Part shown: positions 1 to 24,234 of the stretch, one piece after another
How positions within the stretch are numbered: position 1 is the stretch's first letter
Layout: the number at the start of each line of letters is the position of its first letter
NCBI GenBank assembly: GCA_018292915.2
Contig: JACVVK020000537.1
Span: 195,001 to 259,000, forward strand
Direction: 5' to 3'
Length of the DNA: 64,000 nt
Source: Batillaria attramentaria
Lineage: Eukaryota > Mollusca > Gastropoda > Batillariidae
Program-made: the position numbers and the translations under genes
Notes under the pieces: model-generated
Told to the model about the DNA's origin: nothing
Seen by the model: the letters and a program-made list of their open reading frames with translations, nothing else
Database searches by the model: none

Positions 1-1160
1 ATGGCCACTCATGTCATTAATGTCCATCCACGCCATCAGTGTCTATCCATGCCATCAATGTCCACTCATGATATCACTGTCCGTATGTCATCAATGGCCA
101 CTCATGTCATTAATGTCCATCCACGCCATCAGTGTCCATCCATGCCATCAATGTCCACTCATGATATCACTGTCCGTATGTCATCAATGGCCACTCATGT
201 CATTAATGTCCATCCATGCCATCGATGCTCATCCGTGACATCACTGTCCATCACAGTCATCCATCTACATCTGTCTCATCAATGTCCATCCATGCCATCG
301 ATGTCCATCCGTGCCATCAATGTCCACCCATGAAATCAATGCCCATCTAAGTCCATCTATGTCATGAATGTCCATCCATATCATCAATGTCCATCCACAT
401 CAACAATGTCCATCCGTGACATCAATGTCCATCAGTGACACCACTGTTCATCACAGTCATCCATCTCCATCTGTCTCATCCATGTCCATCCATGCCATCA
501 ATGTCCATCCATGCCATCAATTCAATTCAATTCAATTTGTTCCATGCCATCAATGTCCACCCATGCAATCAATGCCCATCTAAGTCCATCTATGTCATGA
601 ATGTCCATCCATATCATCAACGTCCATCCATGCCCTCAATGTCCATCCATGACATCAATGTCCATCCATGACATCAATGTCCATCCATGCCATCAATGTC
701 CATCCATGACATCAATGCCCATCTAAGTCCATCTATGTCATGAATGTCCATCCATATCATCAATGTCCATCCATGACATCAATGCCCATCCATATCATCA
801 ATGCCCATCCATGCCATCAATGTCCACCCATGAAATCAATGCCCATCTAAGTCCATCTATGTCATCAATGTCCATCCATATCATCAACGTCCATCCATGC
901 CCTCAATGTCCATCCATGACATTAATGTCCATCCATGACATCAATGTCCATCCATACCATCAATGTCCATCCATGACATCAATGCCCATCTCAGTCCATC
1001 TATGTCATGAATGTCCATCCATGACATCAATGTCCATCCATGCCATCAATGTCCATCCATGACATCAATGCCCATCCATGACATCAATGTCCCAATATCC
1101 ATCCATGTCATCAATGTCCTTCCATGCCATCATTGCCATCAATGTCCATCCACGTCTGTT
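1..1160. repeat. 19-bp minisatellite array
   Basis: About 60 degenerate copies of a 19-bp unit like catcaatgtccatccatga, with higher-order patches. Because 19 is not a multiple of 3 and the unit lacks stops in one direction, it shows long spurious open frames. It continues off the left edge. Confidence 0.95.
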
Positions 1161-1694
1161 GCCGTGTGAGTTTATGTCGATACATCTGGCAAAAGTAAAC
1201 ACGCCAATAAACCTGAAAACAGCAAATAAGAAGAAATTCATCACAAATATATGTATCTATGTCAATCAATTTATTTAAGTTATAACGCGCTGCTAGAAGA
1301 GTTATTAGGGAACTCATCCCTACGCATATACTTGTCAAAATAGTGCAAGAATGAATAACCCGAAACTTATAGAAACACACGGGAAAATGATGGAGGAAGG
1401 GGGAAAACACACACACACACACACACACAAAACTTCCGTAATGGTACTTGTGCTTAGCGCAAGAACTCTCTTACTGATTTAAAAAAAAAAAACAAAAAAA
1501 AAACTCATCCCTGATTGACCTACTGTGTATAAACAGCGAAAATGTCATCGAGGACGGTCGGTGGTCTAGCGGTTAAAGGAACGCATGCTACAAATTTTTT
1601 ATGCTCATGTGTCGCTATGAGCTATGTTTGTGTTATATATCATCACACCGCTTAGCCACTTGCAAGGTGACAGCGCAAGGCCTGATGGGATCCT

Positions 1695-1876
1695 GGACCC
1701 GTATGTAAAACTCGAGGTTCATTTAACCCACGGCTTCGGGCCTAACCCAGACTAGGACAGAAGAAACCCCAAAACAAAAATTAAATTAAAAAAAAAAGGA
1801 AGCGAAGAAAGAAAGATAAAAATCCTTCTATAACGGCATAGGCACCTTGCTGGAATGGACCCGCTTCCTGATTTAC

Positions 1877-1970
<94 letters not shown>

Positions 1971-2029
1971 TTAACCCTAGAGCTAGTTTAGTTCGAGGTT
2001 AGACCCTAACCCGGGGCTAAACTCCCTAA
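1695..2029. mobile_element. MITE family 1, copy missing its right end
   Basis: Matches 2534-2845 with a longer (CA)n (1880-1968). The right terminal repeat is replaced by 19-bp minisatellite. Confidence 0.7.
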
Positions 2030-2175
2030 ACGTCCATCCATGCCCTCAATGTCCATCCATGACATCAATGTCCATCCATGACATCAATGTCCATCCATGC
2101 CATCAATGTCCATCCATGACATCAATGCCCATCTAAGTCCATCTATGTCATGAATGTCCATCCATATCATCAACC
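2030..2175. repeat. Detached block of the 19-bp minisatellite
   Basis: About 145 bp of the 1-1160 repeat sits inside the right end of a MITE copy. Compared with the sister copy at 2860-2880, it replaces about 20 bp of MITE sequence. Confidence 0.85.
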
Positions 2176-2533
2176 CTGGACATTCTTATAAAAAAAGGAG
2201 AAGAAAAAAAAAAGACAAGATTGTTGCCATTTAGACACTAAAATAACGAAAACACGTCGTCAGCAGCGTAAAGCAAGGGAAATAATCGCTAACAACGTAC
2301 TATCAATATACCTGATTACCGGAAGCATTAATTGTGATCCCATAATTAAGCCAACGCGCTTCACCCTTGAGCCACCGCGGAACCCATGATGTATTTTCAC
2401 CAAGATGGCGTATTTCTCGCTAGCTTCAGGAAGCTGACGTCTTAGTTATCTAGGTTCTTTAAGACTATGGGTGCAGCTCGCGTGCCTCACGTGACAGCGG
2501 TGTCGGCCGTTCAGCATCGCACCTGCTAAAACT

Positions 2534-2715
2534 GGGCCCGTATGTAAAACTCGAGGTTAATTTAACCTACGGCATCGGGTCTACCCCAAACTAGGACAAA
2601 AGAAACCCCAAAACAAAATTAAATTAAAAAAAGAAAAGAAAGCGAAGAAAGAAAGACAAAAGCCTTCTATAACGGCATAGGCACCTTGCTGGAATGGACC
2701 CGCTTCATGATTTAC

Positions 2716-2787
<72 letters not shown>

Positions 2788-2870
2788 TTATCCCTAGAGC
2801 TAGTTTAGCTCGAGGTTAGACCCTAACCCGGGGCTAAACTCCCTAACCAAGACTTTTACATGCGGGCCCT
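2534..2870. mobile_element. MITE family 1, complete copy with (CA)n
   Basis: Ends gggcccgtatgtaaaactcg and its near-inverse agacttttacatgcgggccct. An internal (CA)n of about 65 bp is present. A second copy (about 1695-2030 plus a remnant after 2175) is in the tandem unit to the left. Confidence 0.75.
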
Positions 2871-3117
2871 GGGCATTCTTATTGAAAAAGACAAGAAGAG
2901 AAAAGAAAAAAAAAGAAGGAGAAGACAAGATTGTTGCCATTTAGACACTAAAATAACGAAAACACATGTCGTCAGCAGCGTAAAGCAAGGGAAGTAATCG
3001 CTAACAACTTACTATCAATATAGCTGATTACCGGAAGCATTGTGATCCCATAATTAGGTCAACACGCTTCACCCTTCACGAAGATGGCGTATTTCTCGCT
3101 ATAGCTTCAGGAAGCTG

Positions 3118-3249
3118 GCAATGCTCGGGTCGTGAGTTCGATCCCGGCTGGGGCCAAATATTTGTGCTGGCTGTTTCATCGTTGCCCCGTCTTTGATATC
3201 ACCCTATGTGGTGGAAAAGGACGTTAAACCCCCAAACACCCACCCACCC
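3118..3249 (+). mobile_element. SINE-A, 5'-truncated, with 11-bp target duplication
   Basis: Starts inside the tRNA-like head (gggtcgtgagttcgatcccg) and ends ggacgttaaacccccaaaca. It is flanked by tcaggaagctg at 3107-3117 and 3250-3260. The uninterrupted site is visible in the sister tandem unit near 2425. Confidence 0.9.
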
Positions 3250-3391
3250 TCAGGAAGCTGACGTCTTAGTTATCTAGGTTCTTTAAGGCTATGGGTGGAG
3301 CTCGCGTGCCTCACGTGACAGCGGTGACGGACGTTCAGCATCGCACCGGCTGAAACTGGACGCGTAACATCTACATCCCCTCCGGTCTTCA

Positions 3392-3740
3392 TCCGATACC
3401 CTGATATTCAGAATCCCACGCACTAAACTTTCTTCTGTTGGCTCTCGAGCCTTCTCTTACGCTGGTCCAAAAGCCTGGAATTCCCTGCCTCTTTCGCTCC
3501 GCCAGTCAACCTCCCTCGAAACCTTCAAAACAAATCTAAAAACCTACCTGTTTTCATCTCAAAGCTCCGTCTAACCTCCCTCCGTCTTTCTCCATCTCCT
3601 TATTAAGTACCATACATGCAGTTGCCCTGGCCCTGAACCTTCACGTCTATCTGTCTCTTTACCTGTACTCTAAGCGCTTCGAACTACCTTACATGTAGAT
3701 TAAGCGCTATATAAATAAATTATTATTATTATTATTATCC
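3392..3740 (+). mobile_element. CR1/L2-like retrotransposon 3' end (RT C-terminus, tail with ATT repeat)
   Basis: Encodes RSSSDTLIFRIPRTKLSSVG, FSYAGPKAWNSLPLSLRQST and LKTYLFSSQSSV before a stop. The 3'UTR then ends aagcgctatataaata with an (ATT)n tail. This is the standard C-terminus and tail of chicken-repeat-like LINEs. Confidence 0.75.
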
Positions 3741-4017
3741 CCTTCACAGAAGTGACTGCTGCGATATATTGGGATTCAGCTCGTGCCACAGCTTGCCTAA
3801 AGGATATGGCAAAACCCACTGAGGTATGCCGATCTGCCGCGATATTCGACACCCATGGTTATTAATGAAGCCCTTACAGAAATTAATCTCCGTCGCCTCG
3901 GAGTGAATCCTAAAATAAAAACTTTGCAGACGGAGCTAAATGTCTTATGGAAAAGCTGATAATGTGTAGAGGTCAACGACTTTGGCTTGGGGGGGGGGGG
4001 AATTTTATTTGAGAGGA

Positions 4018-4535
4018 TGCGACCAAAGTTCTTGTTTGTGCTTTTGTCTTGTCGAAGCTGGACTATTGCAATGCGCCCCTGGCTGGCTGCCCTCAGTTCC
4101 TCCTAAAAAGACTTCAAAAGGTTCAGAATGCTGCCGCTCGCTTAGTTCTTAAAGCAAAGAAATCAGACCACGTCACACCCCTTCTCCGCACTCTGCACTG
4201 GTTGCCTGTGTCCTCTAGAATCCAATACAAGATTTTCATCCCTTACGTACAACTGTGTCACCTCCTCCTGTCCTCCATATCTACTTTGCTTCAGCTTTAC
4301 ACTCCATCTAGACAACTTTGTTCTGCTGCTGACACTCTGAAACTCCGTATCACTCATGTCAAAAACGAAGACCTTTGGTCAGTGTAGTTATTCATACCAG
4401 GGTCCGACTGGTTGGAATGATCTACCACTTTCGATCAGATATGCAGACACAAAACCATCCTTCAAAACAAATCTGGAAACCCACCTCTTTACAGTCCTCA
4501 ACCAGTAACTGTTGCCACATCATCATCTTGCTGGT

Positions 4536-4571
<36 letters not shown>

Positions 4572-4740
4572 AGCCAGGGGCAGCATGTATGATTATGGGG
4601 CATTATGTGTCTGTAAATGTATGTGTGGAGGCATATTGTTGTGTGTGTTTCTGGGCGAGTGAGTGTGAGTGTTCATTGTAAGGCGCCCTGAGCTCCCGCG
4701 AGAGGAAGGGCGTCCTATAAATACCCATATTATAGTTGGA
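4018..4740 (+). pseudogene. CR1/L2-like reverse transcriptase C-terminal fragment, frameshifted
   Basis: Encodes SKLDYCNAPLAGCPQFLLKR, VQNAAARLVLKAKKSDHVTP and LLRTLHWLPV, with TPSRQLCSAADTLKLR. At least two frame changes follow: the SSLTYNCVTSSCPPYL piece is in another frame, and so is YQGPTGWNDLPLSIRYAD. A 3'UTR with ggcgccctgagctcccgcga and cctataaataccc closes it. Clearly dead. Confidence 0.8.
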
Positions 4741-5159
4741 GCAGACAAAAAGTTCATGTACAGCGGACAACTGAGGAACACAAGTGATATTTAGACCAGT
4801 AGTTATTTTTGTTTGTTGTTATTGTTGTTGTTTTGCCTTCGTTCAAGTGAACAGTAGTATATTTTTCAGAGAGGTGCGCCGTGCACATATATACAGTAAA
4901 GGCCTTGCCAAACGTAGAGTGCCTGCGACGCACCCGCTTGTGTATTGCGCGGGGTTGCGGTTATATATACGTTGTAACACACTTGCACAGCCGGGCCGGC
5001 CCAGCGCAGTCCGCCCAGAGCACGCTCGTATCGTGTGAACAGAAAAGCCGTCCGGAGAGCAGGTGAGGTCTTCACCGACTCTCAGTGTGTGCCGAAGCTT
5101 AATTTACAGTGAGTGAGTCTCGGCTGTTTGGTACCGGCCTTATACCCACTTGGGGCGGT

Positions 5160-5331
5160 GATGGGGGGTGTTTGGGGGTTTATCGTCCTTTTCCACCACA
5201 TACGGGTGATAGCAAAGACGGGGCAACGATGAAAAAGCCAGCACAAATATTTGGCCCCAGCCGGGATACGAACTCATGGCCCGAGCATTGTCCAGCGCTC
5301 TACCATTCGACCACCCCGGTCCCCCCTACCC
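5160..5331 (-). mobile_element. SINE-A copy
   Basis: Reverse orientation. The body has gaaaaagccagcacaaatat and ggccccagccgggatacg; the head ends at the A-box complement ctctaccattcgaccacc. Confidence 0.85.
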
Positions 5332-5487
5332 ACTTGGCCCATAGCACGCACACCTAGGTAGAAAAAGAAAATGTAAATTACCTGCAAAAGATAGAAATGA
5401 AAGCACTAGTGAGTATCCGGCCCAGCCCACGTGGTCTACACTGACGGAAACCAGGACTGGCAACAGCAACGCTTCTGCTGACTGTAG

Positions 5488-5490
<3 letters not shown>

Positions 5491-5557
<67 letters not shown>
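5491..5557. repeat. (CA)n microsatellite
   Basis: About 33 units, between two SINEs. Confidence 0.98.
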
Positions 5558-5558
<1 letters not shown>

Positions 5559-5704
5559 GTCAATATTAACAAAAACAACATCTTCATTTCGTACCGCGCT
5601 ACTGAGTATCACATGTTTTTGACTCCTTTTCGGTTTTGGCCATGTATGTGTGAAACTGGCAAGATTAACGGTTCTTTTCTACTTTTATTATTAACATTTT
5701 CGGT

Positions 5705-5985
5705 AAATTAGTGCTGCTTCCCCTGGGGGAATCGCGTCGCCGCGGTGCAACGCCACCCAATACCTATCATATTTTTTTTACAATTTTGCTGGAGGAGGAA
5801 AGCCGGATAACCCGGAGAGAAACCCCCTATGAGCAGCCCGGCAGCCATGAAAAACCGGTATCACATATCACAAGCTCGACCTGGGCTCGAACCCACGCTT
5901 CCTCGCCATGACATTGGTGACGGCCGTTCAGTAGCGCGACGGCTAAATCCGACACGCTACCTATTAGACCACCGCTCACCCCCTG
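5705..5985 (-). mobile_element. tRNA-headed SINE sharing its 3' part with the 5S SINE
   Basis: On the minus strand the head is gggtgagcggtggtctaata ... gtgggttcgagcccagg, with A- and B-box-like segments around a long arm. The 3' part (tgggtggcgttgcaccgcgg, cgacgcgattccccca, ggggaagcagcac) aligns with the end of the 5S-headed SINE at 8500-8560. Confidence 0.65.
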
Positions 5986-6235
5986 TTCCTGACCTAAACA
6001 GAAAGTAGACGTGGATTACTCCGGTGAGGCCTGAGCGGAAAGGAGACATTCAAATTTTTTTAAACCCCGCTCAGGTGCCTTTGAATGGTCTGTTCATGGT
6101 AGTAATTGTTTCTAGACTGAAGCATTTTTAGGCGTGACTATGATGCCTGAGGTTGATAGGGAATATATAGGCATTTTGAGGCAGTGTGTACTTGTGTCCG
6201 TTGGCCTTCAGGACGTAAGCTAAAAATACCGGAAT

Positions 6236-6428
6236 TGGCGTGTTGAATATTCAAAACACCCAACTCTAAATCCAAAACTCTATTGAACTCTCTTCCCCAG
6301 TGCATTCGTAATGCATCTGATTTGCTTGATTTCAAAGCCAAACTGAAAACCTTCTTGTTCAGACTGTCCTACGACTAGTTTCACAACAGATCTTGACCCA
6401 TTCCGAGCCTTGTTGTTGGTGGAGTGGC

Positions 6429-6514
<86 letters not shown>

Positions 6515-6610
6515 TGCGTCAGTACGTGTTCCATACTTTTATTTTATTAGTTTAGACTGTATTTGAGAAGCGCCGTGAGCTCACCTTGTGGGGATACTGC
6601 GCTATATAAG

Positions 6611-6645
<35 letters not shown>
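6236..6645 (+). mobile_element. CR1/L2-like retrotransposon 3' end
   Basis: SLPQCIRNASDLLDFKAKLK and TFLFRLSYD before a stop, then a (GT)n(CTGT)n run. The 3'UTR ends ctgcgctatataagatt with an (ATT)n tail. Confidence 0.65.
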
Positions 6646-6647
<2 letters not shown>

Positions 6648-6705
6648 CTGAAATTCTGTCGCAGTTACTTTGGTCATAAATGAATGTATGTATATCCAAG
6701 TTTAC

Positions 6706-19159
<12,454 letters not shown>

Positions 19160-19401
19160 TCTATCACTGCTGGGCTGAATCGTGTGAACAACCAAACACG
19201 CACAAAAAACAGACAGCTTCGTATCTGTCGGAGACCGGGATGGTACAGCTCCTTAGTAAGCATCTGCATCTGTTGAGCGGTTATCATTAAAACATATCTA
19301 CTGATGAATATTAAAGACAGCCCTGGGAGCGTGAGTTGTAATGCACTTAGCATAAGAAAGCAGTAAAATTAACCCAGTGAAGCGGTTTTTACCATTCACT
19401 C

Positions 19402-19984
19402 TAGCGGTGTTCGGTTTTACCTGTTTTCCGGTTAAAATCGGTCCGACTTTCTCACGGTTCGGTAAACCGGTTCGGCCTTAAAAAACCGGAAAACCGCGGT
19501 TTTTTCTAAGGGACATCACTCGTCGTTTTTCAGCCCGTTACAAGACACCCTCCTCCTCCCCCTCCCCCTTATCATCGTCATCATCATGTTGTTGTTGTTG
19601 TTGTTGGCTGAACAGGGAAACTGGGGTGGCCGAATGGTAGAGCGTTGGATTTCCAACTTTCGGGTCGTGAGGTCAAATCCCGGCTAGGGCCAAATATTTG
19701 TGCTGGCTTTTTCATCGTTGCCTCGTCTTTGATATCATCCGTATGTGGTGGAAAAGGACGTTAAACTCCCAAACACTCACCCTTGTTGGCTGAACATTTC
19801 CAACGCAGAGGTACAGGAAGCCGGAGTACTAGGAGACCCCCCCTCCCTCACCCCCCCCCCCTTCCATCTTTTGGGGAAACGTTAGAAACAATAGATGACG
19901 TATACATAGCCGGTTAACCGGTTTTAAACCTCGGTTTTCTATTGGAAAAACCGGTTTGAGAAATCGTACCGGTTCCACCCTCTA
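19402..19984. mobile_element. Non-autonomous hAT-like element with 8-bp target duplication
   Basis: The left end tagcggtg and right end caccctcta are imperfect inverse repeats, followed inward by many aaccgg-type subterminal motifs on both sides. ATTCACTC at 19394-19401 is repeated at 19985-19992. A SINE-A is nested at 19615-19782. Confidence 0.8.
19615..19782 (+). mobile_element. SINE-A, full head, 14-bp target duplication, nested in a hAT element
   Basis: The A box is ggccgaatggtagagcgttgg and the B box tcgtgaggtcaaatcc. Flanked by ttgttggctgaaca at 19601-19614 and 19783-19796. It inserted into the hAT element at 19402-19984. Confidence 0.92.
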
Positions 19985-20201
19985 ATTCACTCCCTCCTAG
20001 TGTCTTAATTCGCGCCTTTCAAAGATGCTGTTTTTCACCTGTAACCGAGAACCATGGCACAATCCCGGAAAATCCCGTGTGATGTCATCTTCGTTCATTC
20101 ACTCGTTTGTTTACGAATGAATCGCCCCATGCTCTATCGTGGTCCACTTCTTTGGAATAGTCTGCCTTTCCACGTGCGTCATTCTGAGTCGGCTGACTCT
20201 G

Positions 20202-20406
20202 GGGGAGCCGGGGTGGCCGAATGGTAGAGCGTTGGACTCTCAGTGCTCGGGTCGTGAGTTCGAATCCCGCCGGCTGAGGCCAAATATTTGTGCTGGCGTT
20301 TTTTCTCGTTGCCCCGTCTTTGATATCACCCTTATGTGGTGGAAAAGGACGTTAAACTCCCAAACACCCAGCCACCCACCCCCACCCACCCACCCACCCA
20401 CCCACC
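20202..20406 (+). mobile_element. SINE-A, full length, 12-bp target duplication
   Basis: gggggagccggggtggccga through a (CCCA)n tail. Flanked by cggctgactctg at 20190-20201 and 20407-20418. Confidence 0.92.
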
Positions 20407-20418
20407 CGGCTGACTCTG

Positions 20419-21183
20419 TCAAAACGTTGCTTTCATTATAAGGCTTTAACCACTCTGCCACTATAATAGATCATGGTTTTAAAATACATATTTCCCCAAC
20501 GCGTGGTTAAAATTGAACCCATTCAAGTCACACGTGAATTATGGGTGTACCTAACAGGTACACGTGCACTACCCCTAGCAATGTTCCAGTAGCGTGTTCT
20601 GACGAAAGGATTTACCTCACGACATGACGCGAAAAGCGGCTAAAGAATAATTTACGTCACGATATGGCGCGGTTCAACCTGGAAGGGAATGGGGACGAAG
20701 GAGCTTTGCCAGTCGCTGGAAATCATTGATCTTTTGCTGAGTTTCAACCCTGTTCCGGGTCCGTCGGTAACTCTACGTCCTTGCGACGACGCCCAAGTCG
20801 GGCTAACCGAGACCCAGCCGAGCTAAGTGATACCTAAGAAGGAAAAAACGAAGACACTCGGTGACAAGGAAAATGGACAGCTGCGAATAACTTTGAGGTC
20901 CCCGTGTTATTTCACAGTGTACACAGAAGCGGTGAAAACTGCCGCATTCACCAGCACAGTACATTCTCAGCCTGTTTAGCGATTATTGCCTGCATGAGTT
21001 GTCTCCCTTGACCATTTCGTATTTCACGAAATGAGCAAGATTGTGAGTATTTCATGAAATGGGCAGTTTCAGAAATTACGCGTAACACATGCATGCAGCG
21101 GGTCTGTGCATGCACGGGGGCATTTTAAAACCGCTTTGAAATCTCATTTCTTCTAGCTTTATTATACAGACTAACTACTCTAC
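20419..21183. other. No gene recognised
   Basis: Unassigned sequence upstream of the transporter gene. Two related short segments occur (atttcgtatttcacgaaatg and gtatttcatgaaatgggcag). Confidence 0.45.
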
Positions 21184-21714
21184 CATCACTGTCACCATCA
21201 TTCTCATTTTACGATGTCGTGTTTGGATGTACAGGGGCGCCGGAACCGGGGGGACAGGGGGGGGGGGCAAGAGTATCTTTTTGCCCCCCCTCCCCCCCTG
21301 GAAAATCAGGTGACTATGGCAAGAGAGGGGGGGGGGGGCAAAGCCATGGTCTTGCCCCCCCCCCTTCCCTCCCCCTCCCCCTCTTTCTGCTCTCTCCCTC
21401 ATCCCACCCAACAGAGAACTCAGTTTAGCTGTTGCATGAAATATCAAAAAAGTCGTCTCATAATCACATTCTCCCCCCCCCCCTCCCCCCGCTTTTCACT
21501 TTGTTTGGGCAACGTCCTACCTTTCAGTGGCTCCCTGGTTCGTAAAGGTTTTTGTCTACGCAGCATCTGATCGCCCCCCCCCCCCCCCCCCCGCTTTTCA
21601 CTTTCTCCGGGCAACATCCTTCCTTTCACTGGCTCTGGCGTTTCCCCCCTCTGAGATTCTGCCTCCCCTCCTCCCCCCAACATCTTCCGGCGCCCCTGAT
21701 GTATCATAGTTGTG

Positions 21715-21870
21715 TGTACGTGACTTGTATTTCATGTGTATGTAATGTGACGTGTATTGCATGTGTATGTAATGTATTTCATGTGTATGTCACGGGACAT
21801 GTATTTCATGTGTATGTCACGGGACATGTATTTCATGTGTATGTCACGGGACATGTATTTCATGTGTATT
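21715..21870. repeat. Short tandem repeat of about 27 bp
   Basis: tatttcatgtgtatgtcacg plus ggacatg repeated about four times, with related units before. Confidence 0.85.
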
Positions 21871-21879
21871 TCATATGCC

Positions 21880-21958
21880 ACTCTACTGTTGTGAGGCGCC
21901 CAGAGCTCCAGCAGGAGGTTGGGCGCCAGACAAATCCTCAATATCATTATTATTTGTA
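21880..21958 (+). mobile_element. CR1/L2-like 3' terminal fragment
   Basis: gaggcgcccagagctccagc ... gggcgccagacaaatcct followed by a short ATT tail. It resembles the end of the element at 4660-4740. Confidence 0.5.
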
Positions 21959-21983
21959 GGAAGCCGACAACAAACTAATAATA

Positions 21984-22145
21984 ATAATAATAATGAGTAT
22001 TGTATAGGCGCTTTACCCAGTTTAATGAATCGGCTCAAAGCGCCGCGAACCGAACCCAAACACGCACGCTCACGTGAATCACACGCATTCTCTCACACAC
22101 AGGACATAAACACATCACAATCAAGTGGTGCGAAGGGTCAGCTCA
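21984..22145 (+). repeat. Dispersed repeat, copy 1
   Basis: (ATA)n, then gtattgtataggcgctttac, cacgtgaatcacacgcattc and ggacataaacacatcacaat. Inverse copy at 62038-62190. Confidence 0.8.
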
Positions 22146-22203
22146 GCTATTAAAGTTTCGGAATTTAGATTTGCATTTATTTTTCAAATTTCAAACATAA
22201 ATT

Positions 22204-22451
22204 TGTGACCCGTTCTCACAAAGGGGCCATAAGTCGAAAATTATCAATTTTGAGATATGTATATCACTGCAATCTACTGGTTGTGCAGTTTAATTCAATA
22301 TAAGAATGAAAGCTGTACTACTAAAACTGACAGAGATATCAGCAGTTGAAGCTGGCTACTCACAAGGCGGCCATACTGACCCCTGGCACTCTTTTCGCCT
22401 GTAGCGGCGTTCGGCCTAGCACGACTTACTGTCCCTTTTGCGAGAACGGGT
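22204..22451. mobile_element. MITE family 2, copy 2
   Basis: Same element as 13156-13408 at high identity and same orientation. The last few bases of the right terminal repeat are missing. Confidence 0.85.
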
Positions 22452-22560
22452 ATTAATTATTTGAGATCAGTATTCTGTATTCTGTATTCCGCTGTGTATT
22501 GGTGTCGATCAGCTGAAAGCAAGCCTGTCTGTGATCGAATTTGTGCATGACGTTAGCCAG

Positions 22561-22755
22561 ATTTAGTAGGACTTCGTAAAGAGGACTTCGCTGAGCAGCG
22601 TAACCCATTTACATGTAAATTAGGCTCACACGGCACTGAGAGGCCGCGAGCTGCTAATGCGCTGCGATTGGCTAATGGCACCCGCAGCGTGCCTAATTTA
22701 CATGCAAATGGGTTACGCTGCTCAGCGAAGTCCTCCGTACGAAGTCCTACTAAAT
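22561..22755. mobile_element. Foldback MITE, 65-bp near-perfect arms
   Basis: The left arm 22561-22625 starts atttagtaggacttcgtaaa. The right arm 22691-22755 is its inverse, ending cgaagtcctactaaat, with only a few mismatches. The loop is 65 bp. It could form a long hairpin. Confidence 0.9.
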
Positions 22756-23284
22756 CTCACTGTTGTGTCTCAGAGGTGTGACTATGATACTAGACACCCC
22801 CAAAAACTGTTCGGAACGGTCTTTTATCGTTTAAAAAATGGTACCGTTTGGGCCTTTAATGTTCTATGCCTTTGGGGTGTTTTAATAATTTGATAAAATT
22901 TGATCCGAGTTGATGAACGTCATAAACTGCTTCAGTTCTGTCAAACATTTCTGAACTGCAGTCATTTGTATGTGTATCGGGTGTGTTGGTATCAAAGCAT
23001 CTACTGAATCACTGAAATGATTATCACGGGAAATTATACATATAGAAAATGCTCTGAGGCAGCGCTGCAGACAAAAATATTCATTTTTTTATCCCCCTTT
23101 TTCGCCGTTGGGGGACGTTTTCATGATTTGATTTACATATGTTTATACATCGCCAAGTGGATGCTTGGAATTGCTTTTTGCATTGTTCAGTGATGCCCCA
23201 CTCATCTCTTGCAGTATCTGAGCAGTGTTGGAGTGTTGTGATGATCGTCGTGGCCCGGACTTTTTGAGGTGATGCGGTCCGATG

Positions 23285-23394
<110 letters not shown>

Positions 23395-23851
23395 GCCTGC
23401 ATCTCTCGGTGCCTATTTACACACACACATATATAGTCATTCAATAAGTTGATGTTCATTGTAGGAGTTTTTCATATGGGAGCCAATCTAATACAAATTT
23501 TGGCATTTTGCAAATGGTACCAAATCTGTATCTCTCAACACTGTATCGCTGTTTAAAAAGCTGAATAAAAACATCAATGTCTGGTCTTACATCCTTGAGT
23601 CTACACAGAGGCGGGCGCGCACGCACACACAAGGGTTGGCGAGCGCCAGCTACGAGTGATGAAATCGGTCAAGTAGTACTCATTTTCGTGTCTCAGCGCG
23701 TCGTCAGCAGACTTATTGGCAACAGGAACTTGTGTTTTCGGGGAACTCGTTTGTAGACCAGTTTTCACAGAACGACAATCTCTCTCTCTCTCTCTCTCTG
23801 CATGGCCCTTTGCATGGGGCCAATGGCCTACCAAATGATTCAAGTCAATTC

Positions 23852-23884
<33 letters not shown>

Positions 23885-24150
23885 GTTATTTTTCGGGGGT
23901 GGGGGTTGGAAGGGGGGTCCGGGGGGAGGATGGGGAGGGGGGAGGATGGGGGGGGGGGGGGTGATCCCGACAGTACTTTCTGGGTTTTGTATGATCTACA
24001 TCTAGTATGATTTCCTTGTCTTATATTTTCTTTTCTCGTTTCTGCATTTTCTTATTTTCATTTTTTTTTCTTTTTTTATGGTCTTGTGGCAACGGCAAGT
24101 TTGAAAATGGTCTTTGTGTGCCTATAACTTATTCCTTTGTAAAGGAAAGG

Positions 24151-24181
<31 letters not shown>

Positions 24182-24234
24182 GAATTTTTGGGCCTCTGCC
24201 TGCTAGACTGATTCCCCCCCCCCCCTCCTTTATA

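Larger units (their letters stand above)
1690..3360. repeat. Tandem duplication, two units of about 840 bp
   Basis: Unit 1 (about 1690-2530) and unit 2 (about 2533-3360) align end to end: MITE with internal (CA)n, then a block containing ttgccatttagacactaaaa, then aagatggcgtatttctcgct and gtgcctcacgtgacagcggt. Unit 1 carries the minisatellite insertion and unit 2 a SINE insertion. Confidence 0.85.

Noticed and set aside
1..1062. Open frames in the first kilobase
   Set aside because: Translations of the 19-bp minisatellite in rotating frames.
1111..1230. Possible last transporter exon on the minus strand after a tttcag acceptor
   Set aside because: It gives either an undirected basic peptide or a weak hydrophobic stretch that runs into the minisatellite without a convincing stop. 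The helix 11 segment that must come first is absent.
3850..3962. Small plus-strand frame starting MVINEALTEINLRRLGVNPK
   Set aside because: Thirty-four codons, no family recognised and in a retrotransposon-rich region. Not enough support for a gene.
20202..20275. Apparent tRNA gene
   Set aside because: Head of a SINE-A with target duplications. The same head occurs in at least ten places.
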